Source: Methylotuvimicrobium sp018830325
GTDB lineage: Bacteria > Pseudomonadota > Gammaproteobacteria > Methylococcales > Methylomonadaceae
Length of the DNA stretch: 64,000 nucleotides
Assembly (NCBI RefSeq): GCF_044788715.1
Contig: NZ_CP173171.1
Coordinates: 1 to 64,000 of the forward strand
Direction of reading: 5' to 3'
A model generated the notes under the pieces. That model was not told the origin of the DNA, did no database searches, and was given only the letters and a program-made list of their open reading frames with translations. The position numbers and the translations under genes were made by a program. How positions within the stretch are numbered: position 1 is the stretch's first letter; each line of letters begins with the position of its first letter. Below are positions 1 through 7,363 of the stretch, piece after piece.

Positions 1-696
1 ATGGGATTACAGGATCGAGACTATTACAGGGAACAACTCCGTTATCAGAAGCCTCCCAAAAAAGGCGGAGGAAGCCTGAAATACCTGATTATCCCTGCGC
101 TTATGCTGGCCACGCTTTGGTTCGGTGCCGACGCTTTGTTGAAGTATCAAACCGAAGAGCGAATCAAAGCCTCCCTCCTCATTGAGCCCATAACCGGCGG
201 CGTCGTTCTGAAATCGGACCGGCAGGGGCATTTCAGGGGCGTTGCTCTGATCAATGATGTTCCCATGCCCTTTATGATCGACACCGGCGCGACCAAAACC
301 GTGATTCCCGCAAAAATGGCAACCGCTGCGGGTTTGCCTTTCGGCCGCCCCATTCAAACAAGCACGGCCGGCGGAAAAGTCTATGACAGTGAGACACAAA
401 TAAGTAGCCTGAAAATCGGCAATGCCGAAATCAGAAATCTCGACGCTCATATCAACGACCATATAGAGCAAGTGCTGATCGGGATGAACACTTTGAAGCA
501 TTTCAGCATGACGCAAAATGGGGATACTTTGACACTGACGGCCAACAATCAGGTCACAGACAGATTACCTATCGAGCCGACCGTCAACTTTGACAGCATT
601 TCGGCACAACAGCCCGCGAGAAGTCCGGAAAAAATCATCAAAAGACTGATCTGCGACGAAAACCAGAATTGCAAAACGTCTTACAGCGACCGATAA
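1..696 (+). CDS. Membrane-anchored retropepsin-like aspartic protease
   Basis: The 231-residue protein has one N-terminal membrane segment (about residues 27-46), so the rest should face the periplasm. A clan AA aspartic protease half-domain follows, with the catalytic FMIDTGATKTVIP motif near residue 91 and a second hydrophobic LIGMNTL near 160, as in single-domain dimeric retropepsin-like bacterial proteases (TIGR02281 type). The start MGLQDRDYYRE is a common opening for this family, which supports the ATG at the first base, but the window edge hides any ribosome-binding site. The next gene follows closely, so the two may be co-transcribed. The substrate is unknown. Confidence 0.75.
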   Translation: MGLQDRDYYREQLRYQKPPKKGGGSLKYLIIPALMLATLWFGADALLKYQTEERIKASLLIEPITGGVVLKSDRQGHFRGVALINDVPMPFMIDTGATKTVIPAKMATAAGLPFGRPIQTSTAGGKVYDSETQISSLKIGNAEIRNLDAHINDHIEQVLIGMNTLKHFSMTQNGDTLTLTANNQVTDRLPIEPTVNFDSISAQQPARSPEKIIKRLICDENQNCKTSYSDR

Positions 697-704
697 GGAC
701 ACGC

Positions 705-1133
705 ATGAAAACATACAAGATCATTTTCGGCTTGATGGCCTTTGGCCTAACAAGCCCGGCAATGGCCGATATCGAAACCGAGCCTCATCCGATCGACCTC
801 AAATACGAGGCCTGCATGGAAAAGACAAACGATTATCCGGCGATGATGGCTTGCGTTGAAACGGCCAATTCGGAATGGCAAACGGAGATGACTTCGATCT
901 ATGGGAAACTGCAAAGCCGGTTAAAACCGAAAGACCATTCGACATTGCAGAATGCCCAAAAGGCATGGCAGGCATACCATGACGCTGAATTTGCTCTTTA
1001 TAATGCGATGCAGGCCGGCGAAGAAGTTGACGCTTTTATGTTCGCCGAAAAGAAAATGCGGGTGATCGGAGATCGGGCGAAGGAGCTGCAGAGCTTCAGC
1101 GATTATGTGTTTTTGGCGGAGCCGGAACAGTGA
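705..1133 (+). CDS. Secreted LprI-like (DUF1311) protein
   Basis: The protein has a signal peptide (MKTYKIIFGLMAFGLTSPAMA) followed by a small helical domain. That domain has paired cysteines (YEACMEK and MMACVETA) and a W-x-x-Y-x-x-A-E-F-like core (KAWQAYHDAEFALYNAM), as in the LprI N-terminal/DUF1311 family of putative periplasmic lysozyme inhibitors. I chose the ATG at 705, not the upstream TTG at 669, because only the ATG leaves the signal peptide at the N-terminus. It starts 8 bases after the preceding protease gene. The biological partner is not known. Confidence 0.7.
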   Translation: MKTYKIIFGLMAFGLTSPAMADIETEPHPIDLKYEACMEKTNDYPAMMACVETANSEWQTEMTSIYGKLQSRLKPKDHSTLQNAQKAWQAYHDAEFALYNAMQAGEEVDAFMFAEKKMRVIGDRAKELQSFSDYVFLAEPEQ

Positions 1134-1235
1134 ATTAGCCAATTTGGTAGACTGTTTCCGACCCGCTGCTGTCTGTCGCTCGAAGTGATTCAATGTCGGC
1201 GATTAGATCATTAGCAGCCGTTACGCACTATCATT

Positions 1236-1337
1236 GATGATATACGGAAAGAAAAATCTCATGCCAATCAAAGAACTATCGTATAGAAGAGCGTTAATGG
1301 GTGGATATACTGTTAACAGCTTAATAACTTGTTAGGC
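1236..1337 (+). repeat. 102-bp shared leader before a cassette (copy A)
   Basis: This stretch matches 36242-36343 with exactly the same length. Both copies begin GATGATATACGGAA, diverge in the middle, and end with a 33-bp conserved tail finishing AACTTGTTRGGC. The last seven bases fit the integron core site GTTRRRY. Both copies sit directly before the first gene of a cassette-like cluster. An attI-like site or an old attC are both possible. It fills most of the 1134-1353 gap. Confidence 0.5.
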
Positions 1338-1353
1338 TTTTAGGATAATCACA

Positions 1354-1935
1354 ATGCAAAATATTCAACCTCCACCAGATGTATTTTTTTCCATTCCTAC
1401 AGACTTGCCAATTCCGTTGGATGATGGTGCATGTGAGCATTTGGAAAACATGCGGATGCCCAACGTTTACCTATGGTCAACCGATGATCAAGAAATCAAT
1501 CTCTCCAGCTTGTCCGGTTGGAACGTAATTTTCTGTTATCCAATGACAGGTCGCCCCAGTGTTCCCATCCCCGAAGGCTGGGTTCAAATTCCCGGTGCTG
1601 CTGGATGTACGCCCCAAGCATGTTCATATCGTGACAATCACGCTGAACTCAAACGTAATGGCGTAGGCATTTACGGCATAAGCACTCAAACATCGGAGGC
1701 ACAAAAAGAAGTCTCTAATCGTTTGGGGTTGCCTTATCCGCTTTTGAGCGATGCCAATCATTCTTTTTCCTCAGCCTTGAAATTGCCTATGCTTGAAGTT
1801 GGCGTTTCAAAATTGATCAAAAGGCTGACGCTCATTCTTAAAGATGGAGTGATAAAAAAATGCTTTTACCCTGTATTTCCGCCCGATAAAAACGTTGTTG
1901 AGGTGATAGCTTGGCTCTCCGAAAACAAAGCCTAA
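1354..1935 (+). CDS. Peroxiredoxin-like redoxin (cassette copy 1)
   Basis: The 193-residue protein has a thioredoxin-like redoxin fold. The line WNVIFCYPMTGRP is followed by a PGAAGCTPQAC segment holding the likely peroxidatic cysteine, matching the PxxxxCTP pattern of AhpC/TSA-type peroxiredoxins that reduce peroxides. The stop codon lies inside a GCCTAAC core site and the gene begins just after GTTAGGC, so it looks like an integron gene cassette. A second copy on the opposite strand at 58949-59530 differs at roughly 26 residues by eye. No specific reductant partner is visible nearby. Confidence 0.75.
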   Translation: MQNIQPPPDVFFSIPTDLPIPLDDGACEHLENMRMPNVYLWSTDDQEINLSSLSGWNVIFCYPMTGRPSVPIPEGWVQIPGAAGCTPQACSYRDNHAELKRNGVGIYGISTQTSEAQKEVSNRLGLPYPLLSDANHSFSSALKLPMLEVGVSKLIKRLTLILKDGVIKKCFYPVFPPDKNVVEVIAWLSENKA

Positions 1936-2003
1936 CCTAACGTTCGAGCGGGACTGCCGCGAAGCAGCCCGCGTCAGCCCCTCAACTAAACGTGTGTCCC
2001 TTC
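1930..2003 (+). other. attC-like site of the peroxiredoxin cassette
   Basis: GCCTAAC overlaps the stop codon. It is followed by TTCGAGCGGGAC and an imperfect hairpin (GCGGG-CTGC with GCAG-CCCGC), then GTCAGCCCCTCAAC. The TTCGAGCGGGAC piece recurs in the attC at 58892-58954. The distal core site is degenerate, so the right end is uncertain. Confidence 0.4.
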
Positions 2004-2017
2004 ATGCTAAATTATGT

Positions 2018-2407
2018 CTAACAGTGTCCCATCGTTTTTCTGCTCGTCATTTGAAGGATCCCGAAAAGCCCAACCATGACTGCAACAGTGCTGGCGACCA
2101 ATACCCCACCGGTAGTCGTAATCCACACTCCTGAGACCATTAGCCCTACTGATGCGATTACCCAAATATAATCGCCTGTTGAAAAATACAATATCAGTTT
2201 TTTTTGTGGCAGAGGAACCCTTGACGCCCAAAGCAGATGGAGACCATTCAGTATCAATAGAATCCCTAGAATCAGGATGTATAATTGAGGGGCTGGTGAC
2301 GCGCCACCTAAGAAATTTGCCACCAGGCTAGGTTGCAGAGCAAATACCACTCCGAAAGCTAAACAGCTAATAGCGTTTGCTCGCATAACATTTTTTAGAC
2401 TTAACAT
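2018..2407 (-). CDS. Small four-helix inner-membrane protein
   Basis: This is about 129 residues with four hydrophobic segments and short polar loops. I recognise no catalytic motif. The ATG at 2407 is preceded by AGGAG at good spacing, which favours it over the upstream in-frame start. It is transcribed divergently from the MarR-type regulator at 2464, with only 56 bases between the two start codons, so it is probably that regulator's target. Function is unknown; such pairs are often linked to stress or small-molecule export. Confidence 0.6.
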   Translation of the reverse strand: MLSLKNVMRANAISCLAFGVVFALQPSLVANFLGGASPAPQLYILILGILLILNGLHLLWASRVPLPQKKLILYFSTGDYIWVIASVGLMVSGVWITTTGGVLVASTVAVMVGLFGILQMTSRKTMGHC

Positions 2408-2431
2408 AATTACTTCTCCTATGTACACTTG

Positions 2432-2471
2432 GTTGACATAGAGCATAATTGCTGAGGAATTTCATGTCAAC
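2432..2471. promoter_or_regulatory. Inverted repeat between marR-like gene and membrane protein
   Basis: GTTGACAT (2432-2439) and ATGTCAAC (2464-2471) are exact inverted arms. The right arm overlaps the regulator's start codon. This could be an autoregulatory operator, but the 24-base spacer is long for a MarR dimer, so confidence is low. Confidence 0.3.
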
Positions 2472-2937
2472 TAGGTTTACAAAAAGAGGGGTTCCATTGG
2501 TGGAATCTCAGTCATTGCAGCTCATTCAAAGCGCATCAAGGCTAAACGATGTAATTACAAAATATCTTTCTCAGCGCCTAGTGGAAAAGGGTTATGCGTC
2601 GCTCACGCCGTCACTTCTTTCTTTTCTCAGTATTCTCGAGTGCGGAGTGAACTATGGATCAGAAATAGCTCGAAATTTAGGCGTAACAAGACAAATGGTC
2701 GCGAAAACTGTGAAAGAGCTCTGCCACTTGGGATATCTTGAGCAAATAGATAGCACTGGGAAGCAAAAGGAGATTCACTTTACAGAGACTGGCGAATACC
2801 TCATGTCAGATGCCAGACAGTTGCTAGCCGAAGTGGATGAAATTCTATTTAAGGATGTAGATGCTAGAACACCACAAGCAATAATTCGCGAGCTTAATAT
2901 AATGATTTGTGCAGTTAATGATCGCCGACACATATAA
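2464..2937 (+). CDS. MarR-family transcriptional regulator
   Basis: The protein has about 157 residues. The winged-helix core is visible: SEIARNLGVTRQMVAKTVKEL as the recognition helices, then GYLEQIDSTGKQKEIHFTETG as the wing, flanked by N- and C-terminal dimerisation helices. The start at 2464 follows a GAGG box and the upstream TTG is less likely. It is divergent from a small membrane protein, which suggests local repression relieved by a ligand. Its stop lies within ATATAAC, the left core of a probable attC, so it may travel as a cassette with its neighbour. Confidence 0.75.
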   Translation: MSTRFTKRGVPLVESQSLQLIQSASRLNDVITKYLSQRLVEKGYASLTPSLLSFLSILECGVNYGSEIARNLGVTRQMVAKTVKELCHLGYLEQIDSTGKQKEIHFTETGEYLMSDARQLLAEVDEILFKDVDARTPQAIIRELNIMICAVNDRRHI

Positions 2938-3083
2938 CAATCGGCTGCACAGTGACCGATTTTCCGCCGCTTCGCGGAGCCATCGGGTCAGATAAGGAAC
3001 TTGAGCATGTCAAAACGATATACGGTATTAAACGTAACGCCATCAAGCAGGCGCTTAGGCGCTCCTTATGTGACCCGTTAGGT
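2932..3083 (+). other. Long attC-like site after the MarR gene
   Basis: The region starts at ATATAAC overlapping the stop codon, contains a strong hairpin (CCGCCGCTTCGCGG) and several complementary patches, and ends in GTTAGGT, which fits GTTRRRY. About 150 bp is long for an attC but within the range of repeat-type chromosomal integron sites. There is no coding signal. Confidence 0.45.
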
Positions 3084-3093
3084 AATAAATAAG

Positions 3094-3474
3094 ATGAAGA
3101 ATCTAGGAAAAGCCTGGGTTGTATTGGAAGAATCGTATCATTCTGAGGAAAAACGATTAATTACAGTACTTAGCCCAAGAAAAACAGTAGCCTATGTCGC
3201 AGAGTACATCGAGCAGGCTTATGTTGATCGCTATGCCAGTTTCGATGAAAAAATTGTGTTCAAGAAAGACAAAAAGAAATCACCTTTTCGAATCGAGCGT
3301 TACATGATCAATGACACAACAATTAGCCATGGGCACGATCCAATGTTTAATGCTTACTATGCACACAAGCTAGAGCGTAAAGGTGAAAACTTCTTATTTC
3401 ATTACCGAGTATACAAAGGTGATTTAGATAATAGAGAGGTTACGGAGCACATAGGGGAGATCAAAATTGCCTAA
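3094..3474 (+). CDS. Unknown 126-residue cassette protein
   Basis: I do not recognise this protein. It is soluble, lysine- and tyrosine-rich, with no signal peptide or membrane segment; visible features are a basic patch (KKDKKKS) and an aromatic C-terminal half (FHYRVYKGD). It begins 11 bases after the GTTAGGT core site, and its stop codon lies in GCCTAAC. That arrangement is typical of an integron gene cassette. A group II intron lies 22 bases beyond its end on the other strand. Confidence 0.55.
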   Translation: MKNLGKAWVVLEESYHSEEKRLITVLSPRKTVAYVAEYIEQAYVDRYASFDEKIVFKKDKKKSPFRIERYMINDTTISHGHDPMFNAYYAHKLERKGENFLFHYRVYKGDLDNREVTEHIGEIKIA

Positions 3475-3495
3475 CAAGGCAAATCAACACGAACG

Positions 3496-5693
3496 ATCGG
3501 GTCAGAGGAGGCCGAAGCCTCCGTCTGCCCACAGAACCGTGCATACGGGTCCGTACACGGCTCCTCACGTAAGATAGACCCATTGAGTCACGTCAAACCA
3601 GTGCGCGAGCTTTTGGTCGGATCGGATGGTTTGTCCTTTAGCCTCGATAAACCACTTATTAGGGTAAGCTCTGGACACCGCTACTGTCTTGCTCAGTGCC
3701 CAGCGCTTCCGGTGGGTAAAGGCTACGGCTGCGGCTTTCGGTGATACCCCTCTCTTGATCAGTGTCCGGTAGAGAAACCTCCTCCGTTTTTGCTGGTCAA
3801 CCAGCCTCGCTCTCAGTCGCCGCCGGATATGGGCTTCTATCTTGCCTAATTGCGCAGGGTATTGGCTTAGACTGTAATAATTTGCCCAGCCTTCATACCA
3901 TTGGTTAATCGACTTTAGGGTTGTTTCCAGATCCTTGTGGGTTCCTCGTGGCGTTAGGGCTTTGACTTTATCCATGGCCGTTTGCAGGGCTTTTCGCGCG
4001 ATCGCGATCGTCCCGTTCACTACCGTAAAGCCCAAAAACTTTACCTTCTCTGATCTCGCCACTTGACTTTTCTCCCGGTTCACCTTGAGCTTGAGCTTCC
4101 CTTCGATGAACTGGCTGATCGTTCCCATCACGCGTTCCGCCGCTTTCTGCGACTTCACGAAGATGTTGCAATCATCGGCGAACCGGCAAAATGCCAAGCC
4201 GCGCTTTTCCAGTTCTGTATCCAGTTCGTCCAACACGATGTTACTCAGCAAAGGGCTTAGTGGACTGCCCTGCATCGTGCCTTCTTCGCTCCGGACCACT
4301 ATGCCGTTGATCATAATACCGCTTCGCAGTGTGAGTCCGATCAGGCGCAGTATCCGTTTATCGGTGATTCGCTGGCCCATTCGGGATATCAACCGGTCAT
4401 GATGGATTCGATCAAAGAACTTCGATAAATCAATATCCACCACGTACGGTTTGCCACCGGTGATGATAGTTTGTGCCGCTTGTACCGCTTGATGTTGACT
4501 CCGCCCAGGGCGAAAGCCATAACTGTGCGGCGAAAAATGCGGCTCAAATACCGGTTCCAGTAGCAACTTCAGTGTCGCTTGCACCACCCGATCTCGCACC
4601 GTCGGAATGCCCAGCAGTCTGACCCCGCCATGCGGCTTGGGTATTTCCACTCGGCGTACCGGCGCGGGTTGATAAGTCCAGTTGATCAATTCCTGTTGCA
4701 ACCGGCTTAGCTCTTCGTCTAAACGGGCATCGAAATCCGCAAGCGTCACTCCGTCTATGCCGGGTTTGCCTTTGTTTTTCTTCACCTGTTCAAATCCCAC
4801 GTTCAGGTATAACGTTGAACACAGGTTTTCGAAAAGTCTTGTTTCCTCAATGTGTTGATTCAAATCATTCATTTCACTCGTCTTTGCAGAAGGTTTTCAC
4901 TAATCTCGCACGGTGGATTCGTTCACTTTATACGTCGTGAATAGTCCACCGCTCCTAGTTGGCTGATCTCGACCCTCCGGTCTTTAATTAACGATTGAAC
5001 CACTTACGTGTTCCACCCTTCGCCTCCAACGTCCTGTCTCTGGTTCGATGTTTTACCCTCTTCCATGTCACCATGAAATCATCGGCATCGACTTTTACGA
5101 CTACTACGGCTTCATCTGCAGACCCTCGACTCATCACGTCCGCATTACTGCTGCGCTTAGGGCTTAAGGAATCGCAGTTATTCCGACCCAAGCCGACGGC
5201 CCTTCACTGGGTAAGGTAGTCAACCTTGTCTCGATCCACCTACCTTCAATACAACCACAGGTTACGGTGAGAATATCGGGCTTTGGTGGCTCCGGGCACC
5301 TTACCCACTGTGGCTGCCTTACGAAGGTTCACTTGCGTTTAGGTGACCGATTTGGCTCCAGCTTCCTTCAGATTCCGCATTGGCTCCCGATAACCGTGCT
5401 TCCCTGTTGGGTAGCTACCGGCAGTTTCTTTGGACACCCTTGCCTTCGCCTACACCTTCCCTTCTCACAGGGCAATGGCTGGACTTTCACCAGCTTGCTG
5501 ACTACCATGCCAGTCGCACCAGTACTCGCTAACGCTCGCATTGCTCCGGTTATTTGCGGCGTTGAACTTTCCTTCATTGTCAGTTTAGGTGCGTGGCTAG
5601 ATTTCTCTGAATAACCGCTTTACAAGGACGACCAGCCACCCATACGAAACCGGTGACTGTCTCTTGATAGCCGAAATCTGAAACTCAACGCAC
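3496..5693 (-). mobile_element. Group II intron (about 2.2 kb)
   Basis: Read on the minus strand, the 5' end is GTGCG (5693-5689), a group II boundary. The 823 bases before the reverse transcriptase ORF are structured and non-coding. Downstream of the ORF lies a typical domain V (GAGCCGTG...CACGGTTC, around 3529-3564), then a domain VI hairpin with a TTCG loop, ending in AT at 3496. The domain V triad reads AGC, as in IIA/IIB introns and not the CGC expected for IIC. The 3' exon is the left part of an attC-like site (GCCTAAC at 3469-3475). The 5' exon is the multi-hairpin repeat at 5704. Confidence 0.75.
3565..4872 (-). CDS. ltrA: Group II intron reverse transcriptase/maturase
   Basis: The 435-residue protein carries the RT blocks in order: GKPGIDGV, IPKPHGGVRLLGIPTVRDR, SYGFRPGRS, VVDIDLSKFFD, EGTMQGSPLSPLLSNI, and the catalytic RFADDC. 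A maturase (X) domain follows with a basic RRRLRARLVDQQKRRRFL stretch. There is no C-terminal HNH endonuclease, so mobility would rely on pairing with single-stranded targets. It is encoded inside the intron RNA and should both splice and reverse-transcribe it. All catalytic residues I can check are intact, so the element may be active. Confidence 0.95.
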   Translation of the reverse strand: MNDLNQHIEETRLFENLCSTLYLNVGFEQVKKNKGKPGIDGVTLADFDARLDEELSRLQQELINWTYQPAPVRRVEIPKPHGGVRLLGIPTVRDRVVQATLKLLLEPVFEPHFSPHSYGFRPGRSQHQAVQAAQTIITGGKPYVVDIDLSKFFDRIHHDRLISRMGQRITDKRILRLIGLTLRSGIMINGIVVRSEEGTMQGSPLSPLLSNIVLDELDTELEKRGLAFCRFADDCNIFVKSQKAAERVMGTISQFIEGKLKLKVNREKSQVARSEKVKFLGFTVVNGTIAIARKALQTAMDKVKALTPRGTHKDLETTLKSINQWYEGWANYYSLSQYPAQLGKIEAHIRRRLRARLVDQQKRRRFLYRTLIKRGVSPKAAAVAFTHRKRWALSKTVAVSRAYPNKWFIEAKGQTIRSDQKLAHWFDVTQWVYLT

Positions 5694-5703
5694 AAAACCC
5701 GCA

Positions 5704-6131
5704 AATCGGCCAGTCCGGCTTAAAAGCCTACCTCCCTGTACGCTTTTAAACTCGGCCCGCCCGAATTGCTCACGCCCCCGAGCCGGAAGCGCCCGAGCAT
5801 TAGCCATCCATGGCCGCGCGGCACACACGTCCGTGTGAGTGCCGCCCCACCTTTGGCCGGCACGGTTCAACGCCCCCGGTACTTGACCATCGCCCGCCGG
5901 GAGCCCTAGCCGCGTCAAATCCGCCACTCGTTTGGCCAAGCGCAATACGTCCCTGTATTGCCCCAATGGCCAAACGAATGGCTCAGTCTTTCCTTTTCCG
6001 GACGTGCGCGGGTATTTGCCTTCCCTGGCCTCGCGGCGAAGACATCCCTGTCATCGCCGCCCGAAGTCTTGTCGCTCTGTTTATCGCTCGCTGGTACCCA
6101 AGCGTTGCTATCCCTGCGCGTCCTGCAATCC
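5704..6131. repeat. Multi-hairpin repeat element, copy 1
   Basis: This non-coding stretch is nearly identical to 14515-14943 for about 420 bp. It is built from short stem-loops whose loops contain TCCCTG, TCCATG or TCCGTG: for example AATACGTCCCTGTATT, GACATCCCTGTC, GCCATCCATGGC, CACACGTCCGTGTG and GGCATCCCTGCC. The ORFs that cross it are GC-rich artefacts without domain content. It abuts the group II intron on the left and a nuclease pseudogene on the right. Function is unknown; it could be a non-autonomous mobile element or a structured RNA. Confidence 0.7.
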
Positions 6132-6169
6132 CTGCTCCGGGCATCCCTGCCCTCGCTAAAATCGACCGC

Positions 6170-7121
6170 TTACCGGCAATTCCCCGCTTTCCGGAACCCG
6201 GCTGCTTGCGCTTCGGTCTCGCTGGAAAACTCGACGATATTCTCCGGCTTCATCGCGTCATAGCTCGGGCAGCCGGCTGGCAGATGATAGATTTTGCTGT
6301 TGCGGTTCCCCCGGATCTTTCCGGAAGCGGAAACAGGTTTGTTCTCCGGAGATGCCGGGTGACTTGCGGGAATCTTGCTGACAATTCCGTCGGCGGTGTT
6401 CTTGTGTCCAAGCGACCACTGGCGTTGGCCAGTCACGAACGGGTTGCTGTGGCCCATGCGTGACGCAATGCGTCTATCCCGTTCCCGCTCCCAATCGCTG
6501 ACCGGAAATTGTTTGTCCCACGCCATCAATAGCTGTTGCTGCTGGCGGGACATCCTCATGTTGTAGCGGTCGTGCATGTAGAAATAGATACGCGCGATTT
6601 GGCCTTTGACCTCATCGCGGGGTTCGGCCACACGATCTTTGAAATCGACTTTGAAGTCGCAAGCGCCGTGCTGCTTGGGCGTTGACGGCAACATGCCGAA
6701 ATTGTAATTGCTGCGGTTTGCGTTGACCTCGCCGACCGATGGCGTCCGGTTGTGTAAATCGGCTTCCATCGCGTTGAACACCGGATCGGTGGCATTACAG
6801 TTCTTCCGGCCGCCGTTCTGCCAACATTGCCGGGCCCTACCGAAGTTTGAGGCTGGTACGATATGCTCCCCATTCGGTCCGGATTGCCCTGTTTGACTGG
6901 GACCGTATTTTGTAGCCGCAGGATTCGAGATCAACGCGGCCGCCGGATCGTCCGACCCACTGCCAGTTACAACCGCAATAGAAGGTACCCGCTTGGGTTC
7001 GATCGTGGTAGACGTATTGCCGGGCTTCGGCTTTGGCTTGATCGAAAGTTTGTGGTGCCGCGAAAGCCTGGAGAGCGGAAAAGAAAAGCAGAATGCCGAT
7101 GGTTCTGGCTGTGTTGCTCAA
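6170..7121 (-). pseudogene. Endonuclease I (EndA/Vvn-type) with C-terminal Ada-like domain, frameshifted
   Basis: The N-terminal part (7121 down to about 6860) has a signal peptide and the FYCGCNW...SCGYKIR region of endonuclease I. The catalytic EHIVPASNFGRARQCWQ segment continues in another frame (ORF ending at 6170). The frame changes at a run of four G's just after RTEW, where one G fewer would restore WEHIVPA. The C-terminus (IRGNRNSKIYHLPAGCPSY...AAGFRKAGNC) resembles an Ada-type metal-binding/sunset module seen on secreted nucleases. The start is a TTG. Either a real one-base lesion or a homopolymer sequencing error explains the break. Periplasmic nucleases of this type are common plasmid cargo. 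Confidence 0.75.
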
Positions 7122-7172
7122 TGTTGTTGTTACCCGTTAACCGGAAAAAACGGGCCATCTTACAGGAGAATA

Positions 7173-7265
7173 ATGATGACCATAAGGATCCATGTAAAAA
7201 TGAACAATAGAGCTATTGAAATTGATACAAATGCCCATAGATCATCGAATGGCATTCTTATCTAA
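7173..7265 (+). CDS. Possible 30-residue small ORF
   Basis: An ATGATG pair at 7173/7176 is preceded by AGGAGAATA, a good ribosome-binding site, and the ORF ends in TAA at 7265. It has no recognised motif and may be a leader peptide or chance. It lies in the 242-bp gap between the nuclease pseudogene and the OLD-type ATPase. Confidence 0.25.
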   Translation: MMTIRIHVKMNNRAIEIDTNAHRSSNGILI

Positions 7266-7363
7266 AACCAGATTCCAAAAGTCCGTTTTGATTGTCTACT
7301 TAGTCTGGATGCAGGTCTGTAGAACAAAATTCAGTGTCGCCTAATTGCAATGGATAATGAAGA

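Noticed and set aside
3496..5693. Classification of the intron as IIC-attC
   Set aside because: The attC context fits, but the domain V triad reads AGC, not the CGC expected of IIC, so I left the class open.
5810..6463. 217-codon plus-strand ORF in the GC-rich region
   Set aside because: It runs through the multi-hairpin repeat and antisense to the nuclease; Pro/Arg/Cys-rich composition and no domain content.
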